Source of the DNA: Kovacikia minuta CCNUW1 | GTDB lineage: Bacteria; Cyanobacteriota; Cyanobacteriia; Leptolyngbyales; Leptolyngbyaceae | Direction of reading: 5' to 3' | Length of the DNA stretch: 64,000 nucleotides | Assembly (NCBI RefSeq): GCF_020091585.1 | Contig: NZ_CP083582.1 | Coordinates: forward strand, 4,784,536-4,848,535 | Shown: positions 29,317 to 39,453 of the stretch, in pieces | Numbering within the stretch: the stretch's first letter is position 1 | Layout: every line of letters begins with the position of its first letter | The notes under the pieces: model-generated | Told to the model about the DNA's origin: nothing | The model's database searches: none | Seen by the model: the letters and a program-made list of their open reading frames with translations, nothing else | Made by a program: the position numbers and the translations under genes

Positions 29317-30408
29317 CTACCCCGGTTTGACTGCAACCGGAAGCCGAAACCCGAACAGAGCGCCCTGGGGAACGTGGTTTTCTGCCCACAATGAGCCTTT
29401 GTGCGCTTCGATGATCTGGCGGGTCAGGTAGAGTCCCAAACCAGACCCTTTTGCCTGGCGATCGCTGGCTCCCTGATAAAACCGCTCAAACAGATGGGGC
29501 AGTTCATCGCTTGTGATACCCGGTCCTTCATCCAGGACTTTAACCACCTGATGGTTCGGTTGGGACTCCAAAATGATGGCAACTTTGCCGCCCCTGGGGG
29601 AGTGATTGATGCTATTGGTAATCAGGTTGGCAAACACTCGTTGTAACTGGAGTGGATCGCCCTCGACCCAGAGGGCGTGGCGAAAATCCGAGTCGGCAAA
29701 GCTGACACTGAGATGCACCCGACGATTGGCAGCCAGTTCTTGCAGGGTTGCGATGGCATCTTCGGCAAGCACTGCCAGATCCACCAGTTGCAGATTGAGG
29801 CGCAGCCCTTCAGAGTCGTTGCGATAGACATCTAGCAGCGTTTCTACCATTTGCAGGCTGGTTCGATGGCTGCGGGTCATCATTTCCAAAACCTTTTGCT
29901 GGGCAGCCGTAACAGCCCCAAACTCTCCTCTCTGAAATGCTTTGATGGTTTCAATGGCTCCCAAAAGGGGAGTTTTTAGGTCATGGGTGAGGGTCGAGAC
30001 AAAATCTTCCCGCATCCGGTTGAGTTGCTCCTGCGCGCGAATTTGGGCTTTTTGCTGGGCGATCGCTTCCTCACTGCGGCGAATCCGATCGCTCAATAGC
30101 CCAGTTACCGCTAGTGCCATGACTGCAATCAACCGACTTGCCAGGGTTGACACCCCAATCGATTTGTTTGGCGGCAACCATACATTTGTCAGGGTTAAAA
30201 GAGATGCTACCAATGTGATTTGAAATGTAGCCACCCGACTCAGGCGCGAGTTTGCCAGCAAAATTGGACCGATATAAAGATAGCCAAACACATAATCAGG
30301 CGGGGTGGAATACTCCAGCATGAAGACGATCGCAAATGTGCCCGCAATGAGCCAGCGCAGACGCCAATGATGATTTTTGCTTGAAAATGCCTTCTGAAGG
30401 ACGTTCAA
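29317..30408 (-). CDS. membrane-bound sensor histidine kinase
   Basis: A 363-residue kinase. The N-terminal region (about 15-105) has four hydrophobic segments (LIAGTFAIVFMLEY, FGYLYIGPILLA, TLVASLLTL, LIAVMALAVTGLL), forming a small membrane sensor. A coiled coil (about 110-135) and HisKA follow with FVSTLTHDLKTPLLGAIE (phospho-His), then HATPase with NLITNSINHSPRGG (N box), VLDEGPGITSDEL (G1) and GSGLGLYLTRQIIEAH (G2). All catalytic boxes are intact. It precedes the NarL-type regulator in the same direction and lies upstream of, and divergent from, kdpA. A role in K+ sensing is possible but only suggested by position. Confidence 0.88.
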   Translation of the reverse strand: MNVLQKAFSSKNHHWRLRWLIAGTFAIVFMLEYSTPPDYVFGYLYIGPILLANSRLSRVATFQITLVASLLTLTNVWLPPNKSIGVSTLASRLIAVMALAVTGLLSDRIRRSEEAIAQQKAQIRAQEQLNRMREDFVSTLTHDLKTPLLGAIETIKAFQRGEFGAVTAAQQKVLEMMTRSHRTSLQMVETLLDVYRNDSEGLRLNLQLVDLAVLAEDAIATLQELAANRRVHLSVSFADSDFRHALWVEGDPLQLQRVFANLITNSINHSPRGGKVAIILESQPNHQVVKVLDEGPGITSDELPHLFERFYQGASDRQAKGSGLGLYLTRQIIEAHKGSLWAENHVPQGALFGFRLPVAVKPG

Positions 30409-30480
30409 CTGAGTTATTCTTTATCCGCAGTAATTACTTTGGGACGTGGATTAGGGGATTTCTAGAAAATAAATTACCTG

Positions 30481-30545
30481 TAGGGGCAGGTTTTGTAGAC
30501 AGATTGCAAGGTTGACAATTCGATTCTGGCTAAACCTGCCCCTAC
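30481..30545. repeat. dispersed inverted repeat, GGGGCGGGTTT family, copy 3
   Basis: Arms TAGGGGCAGGTTTTG and CTAAACCTGCCCCTA. This copy has compensatory changes relative to copies 1 and 2 (GGGGCAGG paired with CCTGCCCC), so the stem is preserved although the sequence differs. That argues for conservation of the hairpin or co-conversion of the arms. Confidence 0.75.
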
Positions 30546-30558
30546 CGTCGGGGATCTT

Positions 30559-30675
30559 CTTTTGTAGGGTTAAATCATCTGCGTAGATTGGGTTGAAGAA
30601 TGAAACCCAACACTTGTGAGGGCGTTGGGTTGCGCAAACTCAACCCAACCTACAAAAGTAGATGTTATTTAATTC
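30559..30675. repeat. dispersed palindromic repeat, GTAGGTTGGGTTGA family, copy 1
   Basis: Contains CTTTTGTAGG (30559-30568) and its complement CCTACAAAAG (30649-30658), inner AACCCAACA and GTTGGGTT blocks, and the end GTTATTTAATTC (30664-30675). It is the inverted, diverged counterpart of the copy at 50493-50601. Non-coding. Confidence 0.75.
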
Positions 30676-30900
30676 TCATTCCTAATTAGAAAAATTTCTT
30701 TGATTCTATCGAATTGCGATCGCAAAATAGGCAATCTATATTTCCAGATATAAAAACTCACAATTCAAGTAGGAGCGCCATTGCTAAATCCTAAACAGAA
30801 TTTATATCTCTTGTTTAATTCTTTTTAGGAGAGCAACGTTTCACAATCTTGAGTAGCGAACGTAATGTCACGCATCACTCATTCAGGAGTTTGCTCGTTC

Positions 30901-32646
30901 ATGCTACAAGGATGGATTCAAATTGCATTAACGCTGCTGATTATAGTAGCGATTACACCCTTTTTTGGGCGATACATCGCCCGGATATTCCTGGAGCAGA
31001 AGACCTTCCTCGACCCGATTTTGAATCCGGTTGAACGGTTTCTGTACACCCTGATGGGAGTCCAGGCGAGGGAAAACATGACGGGTTGGCAGTACACACG
31101 CGCAATCCTGTACAGCAACCTGGTCATGGGTTTGCTGATCTTTTTCATGATTGCGAATCAGGGCTGGTTGCCCCTCAATCCAACTGGTGTGGCTGCCCCA
31201 ACCTGGGATACCGTTCTGCACACCACCATCTCATTCATCACGAATACCAACCAGCAGCATTATTCGGGTGAAACCTATATGAGTTATGCCAGCCAAATGT
31301 TGGGGTTGGGCTATCACATGTTCACCTCGGCGGGCACGGGGATTGCGGTGGGAATTGCGTTTATTCGTGGCTTAACGGGTAGACCCCTGGGTAATTTCTA
31401 TGTGGATTTAATCAAATCCATTATCCGGATCTTGCTGCCCATTAGCATTGTGGGGGCGATCGTGTTGATGGCGGCGGGCATCCCTGAGACCCTATCGGGG
31501 CCGGTTGTGATCCCTACCCTGGAAGATCCGGCAATCAGTCAGGCGATCGCTCGTGGTCCGGTTGCCCACTATGAAATCATCAAGGAATTAGGAGAAAACG
31601 GCGGTGGCTTTTTTGCGATCAATTCAGCGCACCCATTTGAGAACCCCAGTGGATTAACAAATTTGATTCAACTGGTGGCAATTCTGTCGATTCCGACCTC
31701 TCTAATTTACGCCTATGGCATTTTTGCTAATAACCTGAAGCAAGCCTGGTTGGTGTATTCGATTCCGCTGATCATTTTGATTGGCTTTGTCATCGCTACC
31801 GCGATCGCAGAGTATCAGGGAAATCCGGCGGTGAATGCACTGTTGGGCAGCGCTCAGCCAAACCTGGAGGGTAAGGAAGTCCGATTTGGCTGGGCGCAAT
31901 CTGCCCTGTATGCCGTAATTACCACTGCCAGTATGTGTGGCGCAGTCAATAGCCTGCACGATTCCTTCATGCCCAATGGCGGATTTTCGACCCTATCGAA
32001 TATGTTTCTCCAAATTGTTTTTGGCGGACAGGGCACCGGAACGGCGTATTTGTTTGCCTATCTGATTCTGGCAGTATTTGTCACCGGGTTGATGGTCGGA
32101 CGCACCCCCGAATTTTTGGGACGCAAGATCGAAAAGCGGGAGGTGGTGCTTGCCAGTTTCCTGATTTTGCTGGTTCACCCGATCGCCATTCTCATTCCCG
32201 GTGCAATTGCCCTGGCATTCCCCGACCAACTGGCAGGAATCAGCAATCCTGGCTTCCACGGGCTATCCCAGGTGATTTACGAATACGCTTCAGCAGCGGC
32301 AAACAACGGTTCCGGGTTTGAAGGCTTGGGAGATTCCCAACCTTCCCCGATCGCCATTGCTGGGGGCGCTGCACCAACGGTGACTGCCCTCTGGTGGAAT
32401 CTCAGCGCTTGCTTCAGTTTGCTGGCAGGGCGATATATCCCGATTGGGGCGCTGTTGTTGCTGGCAGATAGTATGTCCCGCAAACAACCCGTACCAATGA
32501 CAACCGGAACACTGCGCACCAACACCGCCCTGTTTACCGGAGTCACCGCTGGCGTGATTTTGATCCTCGGCGCACTGGAATTCTTCCCCGTCCTGGCATT
32601 GGGGCCGATCGCAGAAGCCTTTCAGATTGCGAAAAACATTGGGTAG
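30901..32646 (+). CDS. kdpA: potassium-transporting ATPase subunit A
   Basis: The K+-translocating channel-like subunit of the KdpFABC pump in the inner membrane. About ten transmembrane helices. The four selectivity-filter loops are recognisable: [24 protein letters not shown] and [11 protein letters not shown] 30901 ([15 protein letters not shown]) is preferred because it begins directly at the first helix and follows AGGAG; the frame extends to 30865. The length of about 581 residues fits the family. First gene of kdpA-B-F/G-C-D. The following 478 bases are non-coding and contain a MITE. In cyanobacteria the operon is induced by K+ limitation or desiccation. Confidence 0.96.
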   Translation: MLQGWIQIALTLLIIVAITPFFGRYIARIFLEQKTFLDPILNPVERFLYTLMGVQARENMTGWQYTRAILYSNLVMGLLIFFMIANQGWLPLNPTGVAAPTWDTVLHTTISFITNTNQQHYSGETYMSYASQMLGLGYHMFTSAGTGIAVGIAFIRGLTGRPLGNFYVDLIKSIIRILLPISIVGAIVLMAAGIPETLSGPVVIPTLEDPAISQAIARGPVAHYEIIKELGENGGGFFAINSAHPFENPSGLTNLIQLVAILSIPTSLIYAYGIFANNLKQAWLVYSIPLIILIGFVIATAIAEYQGNPAVNALLGSAQPNLEGKEVRFGWAQSALYAVITTASMCGAVNSLHDSFMPNGGFSTLSNMFLQIVFGGQGTGTAYLFAYLILAVFVTGLMVGRTPEFLGRKIEKREVVLASFLILLVHPIAILIPGAIALAFPDQLAGISNPGFHGLSQVIYEYASAAANNGSGFEGLGDSQPSPIAIAGGAAPTVTALWWNLSACFSLLAGRYIPIGALLLLADSMSRKQPVPMTTGTLRTNTALFTGVTAGVILILGALEFFPVLALGPIAEAFQIAKNIG

Positions 32647-33124
32647 GGGGTGAGGAGTGGGGAGTGGGGAGTAGGGGAGTAGGGAAAGGATAAAGGATAA
32701 AGGATAAAGGATAAAAGATTAGGACTTACGCAGAAACCGGGTTTCTGAACGAAAATCCGTCATCTAACCGTTTAGATTCTGTCTAGGAACCCGGTTTCTT
32801 TCAAACTGTGCGTAAGTCCTAAAGATAAAAACTATCTTCCTCACCCCTCACCTTCCCCATCTCATCAGCCTTACTCAAAAGATAAAAGAAAAAACAAAAA
32901 GCCTCTTTTATAGCTGGTGATAAAAGTTAGGACATCTGAGTATCCCTGAACCCTTTTGTCATTGGCGATCTCTTTCCTGACACCTAACACCTAACACCTG
33001 ACACCTGCTACATCTTTGATCTTTTCTCTTCCTCCCATCCCTCATCCCTCATCCCTCCCTTCTGCCCTCTGCCCTCTGCCTTCCCCCCCACACCCCACAC
33101 CCCATCACCCCACACCCCACATCT
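32647..33124. other. kdpA-kdpB intergenic region filled with repeats
   Basis: 478 bases within the operon. It holds GGATAAA-type heptamers (about 32680-32715), the palindromic element at 32719-32822, more heptamers (ACACCTA, about 32980-33005) and CCCCACA repeats up to the kdpB start (about 33085-33120). No gene was seen. In most bacteria this gap is a few tens of bases. Confidence 0.7.
32719..32822. mobile_element. MITE-like palindromic element, ACTTACGCA family, copy 2
   Basis: 104 bp with perfect 14-bp terminal inverted repeats TTAGGACTTACGCA (32719-32732) and TGCGTAAGTCCTAA (32809-32822), and inner arms GAAACCGGGTTTCT and GGAACCCGGTTTC. In opposite orientation to copy 1 at 20272-20371 and highly similar along the whole length. 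It lies inside the kdp operon and would fold into a long hairpin in the mRNA. Confidence 0.88.
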
Positions 33125-35234
33125 ATGCAAACCCAAAAGGATTCTTCTACATCTTCCCCCCGCCCGCCCCGAACTCCGGGGGGCACCCGCGACGCTCGTA
33201 AACACACCCTCAAGGTGGATAGGAGCGGGTTATATCAAAGAGCGATTCGAGAGTCATTCAGCAAGCTTGATCCACGCATCCAGGTGAGAAACCCGGTAAT
33301 GTTTGTGGTCTGGGTGGGAACGATCGTCACCTTGCTGGTCACGATCGACCCGACGTTATTTGGGTCAGTTCCAGCCGATCTGGGTCAACAACGCCTGCTG
33401 AATGGGCTGATTACGCTGATCCTATTTTTCACCATTGTGTTTGCCAATTTTGCCGAAGCGGTTGCTGAGGGGCGTGGCAAAGCCCAGGCAGACGCTTTAC
33501 GATCGACGAGATCGGACACGATCGCCCGCAAACTTTTACCGAACGGCTCGGTTCAAGAAGTCAGTTCAACGGAGTTGCGGCGGGGCGATCAGGTCAAGGT
33601 GGTTGCCGGGGACATGATTCCGGCAGATGGAGAGGTGATTGCGGGGGTTGCATCCGTCGATGAATCGGCAATCACGGGTGAATCGGCTCCGGTTTTGAAA
33701 CAACCCGGTACCGACATTGCCAGTTCGGTAACAGGCGGTACTCGCATTCTCTCCGATGAGCTAGTTCTCAAAGTCACCTCCGATCCAGGTCAGGGCTTTA
33801 TTGACCGGATGATTGCCCTGGTGGAAGGGGCAGAACGCACCAAAACCCCGAATGAAATTGCGTTGACGGTGCTGCTGGCCGTGCTGACGCTGGTCTTTTT
33901 GATTGTGGTCGCAACCATGCCACCGCTGGCGAACTATGTGCAGGCTCCAACGACGATCGCCATTTTGATCTCGCTGCTGGTGGCATTGATTCCCACCACG
34001 ATCGGAGGGTTGCTGAGTGCAATTGGGATTGCGGGGATGGATCGGGTGGCGCAGTTTAATGTGATTGCCACCTCTGGTCGGGCAGTAGAAGCCTGCGGCG
34101 ACATCAACACCCTGGTGCTCGACAAAACCGGCACGATTACCCTGGGCACACCGTCTGGCAGACGAGTTTATTCCTGTTAACGGTCACAGTATGGAAGTGG
34201 TTGCCGAGGTTGCTCTGGCTGCCAGCGTGTTTGACGAGACCCCAGAGGGCAAGTCGATCGCCCGCCTGGCGGAAAAATATCGAGCCAGCATGAACTTTGA
34301 TCTTAAAAACGCTGAAGGAGTCGAATTTTCTGCGCGAACCCGCATGAGTGGGACGAACCTACCCGATGGGCGAGAAGTGCGTAAGGGCGCAGTGGATGCG
34401 ATCAAAGGGTTTGTCCGATCGCGGGGAGGAACCGTTCCCCCTCAACTGGACGAAGCCTATGAGCGCGTATCCCGTTTGGGCGGAACCCCCCTGGCGGTTT
34501 GTCAGGATCAGGATATCTACGGGGTGATTTACCTTAAGGATATGGTCAAACCCGGTCTGAGAGAGCGCTTCGACCAACTGCGACGGATGGGAGTGAAAAC
34601 CATCATGCTCACAGGCGACAACCGGATCACCGCTTCCGTCATCGCCCAGGAAGCAGGCGTGGATGACTTTATTGCCGAAGCAACCCCCGAAGACAAAATC
34701 GATGTGATTCGCAAAGAGCAGTCGGAAGGGAAACTGGTTGCCATGACCGGGGACGGCACCAACGACGCCCCCGCACTGGCACAGGCAAACGTGGGGCTGG
34801 CAATGAATTCGGGTACCCAGGCAGCCAAAGAAGCCGCCAACATGGTGGATCTGGATTCTGACCCGACCAAGTTAATTGACCTGGTGACGATCGGCAAACA
34901 ACTTCTGATTACCCGTGGCGCACTGACCACCTTTTCGATCGCCAACGACATCGCCAAATACTTTGCCATTATTCCCACCATTTTTGCCGCCGCAGGCATT
35001 GGCGCACTCAACATCATGGGACTCAAAAGCCCGCAATCTGCGGTCATTTCAGCCCTAATCTACAACGCTTTGATTATTCCCGCCCTGATTCCACTGGCAT
35101 TAAAAGGCGTCCAATTCCGCCCCCTGACCGCCGATCAACTCCTGCGCCGCAACATTCTGATCTACGGCGCTGGCGGAGTGATTGCCCCCTTCATTGCCAT
35201 CAAGCTGATTGATGTCCTGATTCCCCTCTCCTGA
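33125..35234 (+). CDS. kdpB: potassium-transporting ATPase subunit B (frameshifted)
   Basis: The P-type ATPase subunit that powers Kdp by ATP hydrolysis. It has the TGES-containing actuator loop ([10 protein letters not shown]), the phosphorylation site VLDKTGTIT (Asp at about residue 333), nucleotide-binding KGAVDAI and hinge [12 protein letters not shown]. The frame breaks right after the phosphorylation motif: at about 34146-34150 GGCACACCGTCTGG carries one extra C relative to the expected GGCAACCGTCTGG ([15 protein letters not shown]). Without it the protein is 702 residues and complete. The N-terminal 30 residues are a low-complexity Ser/Pro stretch near heptamer DNA. The break would abolish the pump; sequence error is likely. 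Confidence 0.94.
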
Positions 35235-35284
35235 TCGAGCCATCATCCCCACACCCCACACCCCACACCCCACACCCACGCCCT

Positions 35285-35566
35285 ATGAAACTAACGCCTC
35301 TCCAAAGCAAGGTGCCGTCGGCTCAACTGCCGCTCCAAATCATCGAAACTCTGATCGACATGCTCTCTGAATGGCGCAGACAAAAGCTTCCCCTCTATCT
35401 GTTTTTGGGACTGTGCTTCAACCTGGTGCTGGCACCCGCCGTCTTTGCCGCCACCGGAGGCGATTTGACTCGTACCCAGGCGTACTGGTTAGCCGCCCTT
35501 GGTCTAGTCACCGTTGCCCTGGCGATCTACCTCTTCTTCGTCATGTTTGTACCAGAGAGGTTTTAG
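35285..35566 (+). CDS. cyanobacterial KdpF/KdpG-type small subunit
   Basis: A 93-residue membrane protein between kdpB and kdpC. It has two hydrophobic helices, LPLYLFLGLCFNLVLAP and YWLAALGLVTVALAIYLFF, the second followed by VMFVPERF, which resembles the short KdpF peptide of other bacteria (about 29 residues, one helix) at the end of a longer protein. Its position between kdpB and kdpC matches the gene called kdpG in Anabaena kdpABGCD operons. A likely role is stabilising the KdpABC complex. The first 30 residues are soluble. It begins 50 bases after kdpB, preceded by CCCCACA heptamers. Confidence 0.8.
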   Translation: MKLTPLQSKVPSAQLPLQIIETLIDMLSEWRRQKLPLYLFLGLCFNLVLAPAVFAATGGDLTRTQAYWLAALGLVTVALAIYLFFVMFVPERF

Positions 35567-35752
35567 GTGGTGGGTGGTAGGTGGTAGGTGGTAAGGAAAG
35601 GATAAAGGATGAAGGATGAAGGATGAAGGATAAAAGCTATCTACTTCCCCATCACCCCATCACCCCATCATTTCCCCCACCCTCCCCACCTCCCCCATCT
35701 CCCCTGCCCTCTCCCTTTCTATCCCCCACACCCCACACTCCACACCCTAACA

Positions 35753-36415
35753 ATGACTTTCTCCCGCGAAATTTCCAGAGCCGTTCGATCGACCCTTGTT
35801 CTTTGGGTAATTACGGCGATCGTTTATCCCTTTGTGATGATTGCGATTGGGCAAATTGCGTTTCCGGTGCAGGCAAATGGTAGCCTGATTAGCCGCACGG
35901 GCGCTTACACAACCAATCCCCGTGAAGCCGTTGGCAGTGCCTTAATCGGGCAGCCGTTTACCAGCGATCGCTACTTTAACAGCCGCCCCAGCACCACCAG
36001 CTACAGCACCGCCGACCCCAAGAAAGATGATGCCGGGGTTCTTAAAACGGGCGTATCCGGTGCCAGCAACCTGGCTCCCAGCAACCCGGCATTGTTAGAT
36101 CGGATCAAGGGCAAGTCCGATCCTGACCCCAGTAAGGCGATCGCAGGTGACCTGCCCCGACTGCAAAAAGCAGGCGTTAAACCAACGGCTGATTTGGTTT
36201 ACACCTCTGGTTCCAGCCTCGACCCCCACATCACCCCTGAAGCCGCTAAAGCACAAATTGCCCGCGTCGCCAAAACTCGTAATCTTGATGCGAACCAGCT
36301 TGAGATTTTGATTACGCAAAACACCGACGATCGGTTTCTGGGAATCTTTGGCGAACCCGGCGTCAACGTGCTCAAACTCAACCTGGCTCTCGATGCTTTG
36401 AAACCAAACAGTTAA
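35753..36415 (+). CDS. kdpC: potassium-transporting ATPase subunit C
   Basis: A 220-residue KdpC, a single-pass membrane protein whose soluble domain is thought to raise ATP affinity and assemble the pump. Visible features are the N-terminal helix (STLVLWVITAIVYPFVMIAIG), the conserved GQPFTSDRYFNSRPS segment, SGASNLAPSNPAL and the C-terminal ITPEAAKAQIARVAKTR region. Length is normal for cyanobacteria. It is 186 bases after kdpF/G across heptamer-repeat DNA, and 79 bases before the likely kdpD start. Confidence 0.95.
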   Translation: MTFSREISRAVRSTLVLWVITAIVYPFVMIAIGQIAFPVQANGSLISRTGAYTTNPREAVGSALIGQPFTSDRYFNSRPSTTSYSTADPKKDDAGVLKTGVSGASNLAPSNPALLDRIKGKSDPDPSKAIAGDLPRLQKAGVKPTADLVYTSGSSLDPHITPEAAKAQIARVAKTRNLDANQLEILITQNTDDRFLGIFGEPGVNVLKLNLALDALKPNS

Positions 36416-36494
36416 CCCATTGGTCATTCATCATCTGTTGTTGGAGCCTGCCCCCCTCCCCCTCCTCCCTCCTCCCTCATCCCCCAGCCCCTCC

Positions 36495-37628
36495 ATGGAT
36501 ACCCCCACCCCCGCTCCCCTCGAAAGCCTCTACATCCGTCCTGCCCGTCGGGGTAAGCACAAAATTTTTATTGGCATGGCTCCCGGTGTCGGCAAAACCT
36601 ACAAAATGCTGGAAGAAGGGCACCGACTCCGCCAGGAAGGAACGGATGTGGTGATTGGTCTGCTGGAAACCCATAGTCGGCAAGGAACTGCCCAAAAGGC
36701 GATCGGGCTGGAACTGGTACCCCGCAAGGAAGTGACCTGCGCTGGAATTACCCTGACGGAAATGGACACGGATGCCCTCATCGCCCGCCAACCCCAACTG
36801 GCGTTGATTGATGAACTGGCGCACACGAATGTCCCCGGTTCGGAGCGGGAAAAGCGTTATCAAGATGTGGAATTGGTTCTGGCAGCGGGGATTGATGTGT
36901 TTTCAACGGTGAATATTCAGCATCTCGAAAGCCTGAACGATCTGGTTGCCAGAATTACCGGGGTGGTGGTGCGGGAACGCATTCCCGATCGCCTGTTGGA
37001 TGAAGCCGATGAGGTGGTTGTAATTGATGTGACGCCGGAAACTCTGGAGGAGCGGCTGATCGATGGCAAAATCTACGCGCCTGAAAAAATCGACCAGTCC
37101 CTGCAAAATTTCTTTCAACGGCGTAACTTAATTGCCCTGCGAGAACTGGCACTGCGGGAAATTGCTGACAACGTGGAAGAAGATGCTTTGGAAGATGCCA
37201 CATCCAGTACCCAGGCATCCTATTGCAACATTCACGAACGGGTACTGGTCTGCGTTTCGACCTATCCCAATGCGCTGCAACTCGTCCGACGCGGTGCCCG
37301 GATTGCGGGCTACATGCATGCCCCCTTCTACTGCCTGTTTGTGGATGACCCGGATCGGTTTTTGACTAAACAGGAAAGTTTGCACATTGAAACCTGTGAA
37401 CGACTCTGTAAGGAGTTTGGCGGTAATTTTATCCGAATCACGGGCACGGACAAAGCCAGTGTGATCGCCCAGATTGCCCAAACCTACCACATCACCCAAA
37501 TTGTTATTGGCGAAAGCCAAACCTCCCGCTGGCAAATGCTTTTGCGCGGCTCCCTGACCCAGAAGTTGCTGCGATCGCTGAAACATATCGATGTCCACAT
37601 CATCGCAACGGATAAGGAATCCAATTAA
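36495..37628 (+). CDS. kdpD: truncated KdpD (N-terminal KdpD and USP domains only)
   Basis: About 377 residues covering only the N-terminal KdpD domain with Walker A GMAPGVGKTYKML and LALIDELAHTNVPGS, and a universal-stress-protein-like domain (about 255-375; RVLVCVSTYPNA, QIVIGESQTSRW). The four-helix membrane region and kinase domain of enterobacterial KdpD are absent. The stop is followed at once by the convergent antiporter gene, so this is the natural cyanobacterial short form, as in Anabaena. ATG 36495 is preferred; the frame from 36420 starts with Pro-rich translated repeat DNA. It probably modulates a separate kinase; none is encoded adjacent in the same direction. Confidence 0.9.
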   Translation: MDTPTPAPLESLYIRPARRGKHKIFIGMAPGVGKTYKMLEEGHRLRQEGTDVVIGLLETHSRQGTAQKAIGLELVPRKEVTCAGITLTEMDTDALIARQPQLALIDELAHTNVPGSEREKRYQDVELVLAAGIDVFSTVNIQHLESLNDLVARITGVVVRERIPDRLLDEADEVVVIDVTPETLEERLIDGKIYAPEKIDQSLQNFFQRRNLIALRELALREIADNVEEDALEDATSSTQASYCNIHERVLVCVSTYPNALQLVRRGARIAGYMHAPFYCLFVDDPDRFLTKQESLHIETCERLCKEFGGNFIRITGTDKASVIAQIAQTYHITQIVIGESQTSRWQMLLRGSLTQKLLRSLKHIDVHIIATDKESN

Positions 37629-37637
37629 ACGCGATCC

Positions 37638-39275
37638 CTAATCATCTTCCAACTTTAGAAGTTGTTGGTCCAAATCTTTAATGTATGGTTGAACCAGATC
37701 TTCTGGAATAATTCGTTTACGAAGTGCATCGCCGAGCGCCCCTTTTTCTGCTAAGAGCAATCGTCGTCGAATAGAGTCCAGTTCACTGCGCTCATTTTCC
37801 AATTGCTCTGCCTGACGGCGATTGTAGAGATCGCGCAAAATTTGTTCAGACTTTGCCACTCGCGTCTGATAGGATGCCCACAACTCCTCATAAACTGCCT
37901 TTGGCAGCAAACCTGATTTCAGCAGGCTATCCAGTTCATCTTGAGCTGCTTTGGAAGCGATCAGCCGAATCTGTAACGTCCCCGCCTGCTGCATGCGTTC
38001 AGAAACATGACTGAGTTTCAACTGCTTGACAAGCCAGGGTAAACTTAACCCCTGCCCAACCAGAGAGAACAGAACTGCCCCAAAGACTAGCGCAATAATG
38101 TTGTCTCGTCCTGGCAGCGTGAGTGGAATACTCAACGCCAATGCCATTGAGAGCGAACCTTTGATGTTTCCCAAAAACAGAACGTGCTGCCAACGGAGAG
38201 GAATTGGACGATCGAACCACCTGATCCCAGCTAACAACAAATAGACCGAAAGAATGCGACCCAGTTGATAAGCCAAAACCACAAACAGAATACTTGGCAA
38301 AATTCTCCAAAGCGTCGCAGGATTAATCTCAATACCAATCAGCAGAAAAATAAATGTATTAACGCTGAAACCCGCATATTCCCAGAAGCTGAGAAGCGTG
38401 ATGCGATCGGACGCAGAAGTGCTGCGAGAAAGCCCTAAATTTCCAAAGATTAATCCGGCAACAACAACTGCGACTGCGCCAGATACACCCAAAAACTGCC
38501 CTATCTGAAATGTTCCCAAAGCAAGTGCAACGGTCAGTAAGAGACTGCTCAATGAATCATTCAGTCGGGTAAATACGGGAAGGCTCAAATAACCTAGAAT
38601 GCCTCCCACAACACTGCCACCCAAAGCGACCACAACGAGTTCTTTTATTCCCTCTACAACTGTAAGAGAACCCGTAGCGTAAACAATCAAAATCAAATTG
38701 AACGAAACCAGAGCTGCCGCATCGTTAAATAGGGTTTCCCCTTCAACAATTGTAGAAAGTCGAGATGGTACACGGATTTCCTTAAAAACCGCAATCATGG
38801 AAACGGTATCTGTATTTGCCAGAATGACTCCAACTAATAATGCTGGAACCCAATCTAAACCAAGCCCATATTTAACCATTGCTGCGATGATGGCAGCAGA
38901 AAATATAGAACCGGGTCCAGCCAGCAGTGAGATGGGCTTAAAGGTGCTGCGTAATCGGCTAATGTCGGTATTAATCGCTGCCTCAAAGATCAGAATGGGT
39001 AGAAAAAGATTCAACACCAGGGCTGGATCTAAACCAACTCGACGGGATAATAGCTCAGTAATCGGCAACCCCGCCAAAACTAATCCTGTAACGTAGGGAA
39101 TTCTTAACCGCTGGGTTATCAGAGCAACAACGGTTGCGATCAACAGCAGAATGATCAAAATGATGACCAGTTCAGGAATCGTCCCTGAGGCAGAACTGGC
39201 TACAGGAGGACTGCTCAAGGGAGGCTGTTGCGCGATACTCCACTGCATTATTGATAGTTCTCCCATAAACTCCAT
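37638..39275 (-). CDS. CPA1-type Na+(K+)/H+ antiporter
   Basis: 545 residues. The N-terminal about 400 residues form roughly 12 transmembrane helices of the CPA1/NhaP type, with LANTDTVSMIAVFKE (the Asp-containing helix) and IVEGETLFNDAAALVSF (ND motif) forming the ion site. The C-terminal 130 residues are a soluble, charged, helical regulatory tail (AQDELDSLLKSGLLPKAV to QQLLKLEDD). It exchanges Na+ or K+ for H+ across the plasma or thylakoid membrane. Ends ten bases from kdpD in convergent orientation, grouping two K+/Na+ homeostasis systems. The start codon is uncertain among several Met in the first 12 residues. Confidence 0.9.
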   Translation of the reverse strand: MEFMGELSIMQWSIAQQPPLSSPPVASSASGTIPELVIILIILLLIATVVALITQRLRIPYVTGLVLAGLPITELLSRRVGLDPALVLNLFLPILIFEAAINTDISRLRSTFKPISLLAGPGSIFSAAIIAAMVKYGLGLDWVPALLVGVILANTDTVSMIAVFKEIRVPSRLSTIVEGETLFNDAAALVSFNLILIVYATGSLTVVEGIKELVVVALGGSVVGGILGYLSLPVFTRLNDSLSSLLLTVALALGTFQIGQFLGVSGAVAVVVAGLIFGNLGLSRSTSASDRITLLSFWEYAGFSVNTFIFLLIGIEINPATLWRILPSILFVVLAYQLGRILSVYLLLAGIRWFDRPIPLRWQHVLFLGNIKGSLSMALALSIPLTLPGRDNIIALVFGAVLFSLVGQGLSLPWLVKQLKLSHVSERMQQAGTLQIRLIASKAAQDELDSLLKSGLLPKAVYEELWASYQTRVAKSEQILRDLYNRRQAEQLENERSELDSIRRRLLLAEKGALGDALRKRIIPEDLVQPYIKDLDQQLLKLEDD

Positions 39276-39453
39276 CCCATTTTGATTGAGATCTTAGAGC
39301 GCAAATTATGGTAACCCTCAAGCGTGAGCTTTCCTCGTTACCTCAGCCCAACCTAAAAAAATCGTTTCTCAGGATCTACATAGTATGGTTCAGGAGACAG
39401 CTTTCTAGCTTCTGCCTCCTGGCTTCTATTCCTACACTCAGCTAATTTCCGTC

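Larger units (their letters stand above)
30409..30900. other. kdp upstream region with two dispersed repeats
   Basis: A 490-base divergent intergenic region between the histidine kinase and kdpA. It contains a GGGGCAGGTTT-family repeat (30481-30545) and a GTAGGTTGGGTTGA-family repeat (30559-30675). The kdp promoter should lie in the remaining 200 bases before kdpA, which are AT-rich (30676-30864). No confident -35/-10 pair was identified. Confidence 0.5.

Noticed and set aside
34140-34190. Programmed ribosomal frameshift in kdpB
   Set aside because: The site (GGCACACCG) has no slippery run or stop-stimulated context, lies in the catalytic domain right after the phosphorylation motif, and the same type of break occurs in eight unrelated genes. 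Sequence error is simpler.
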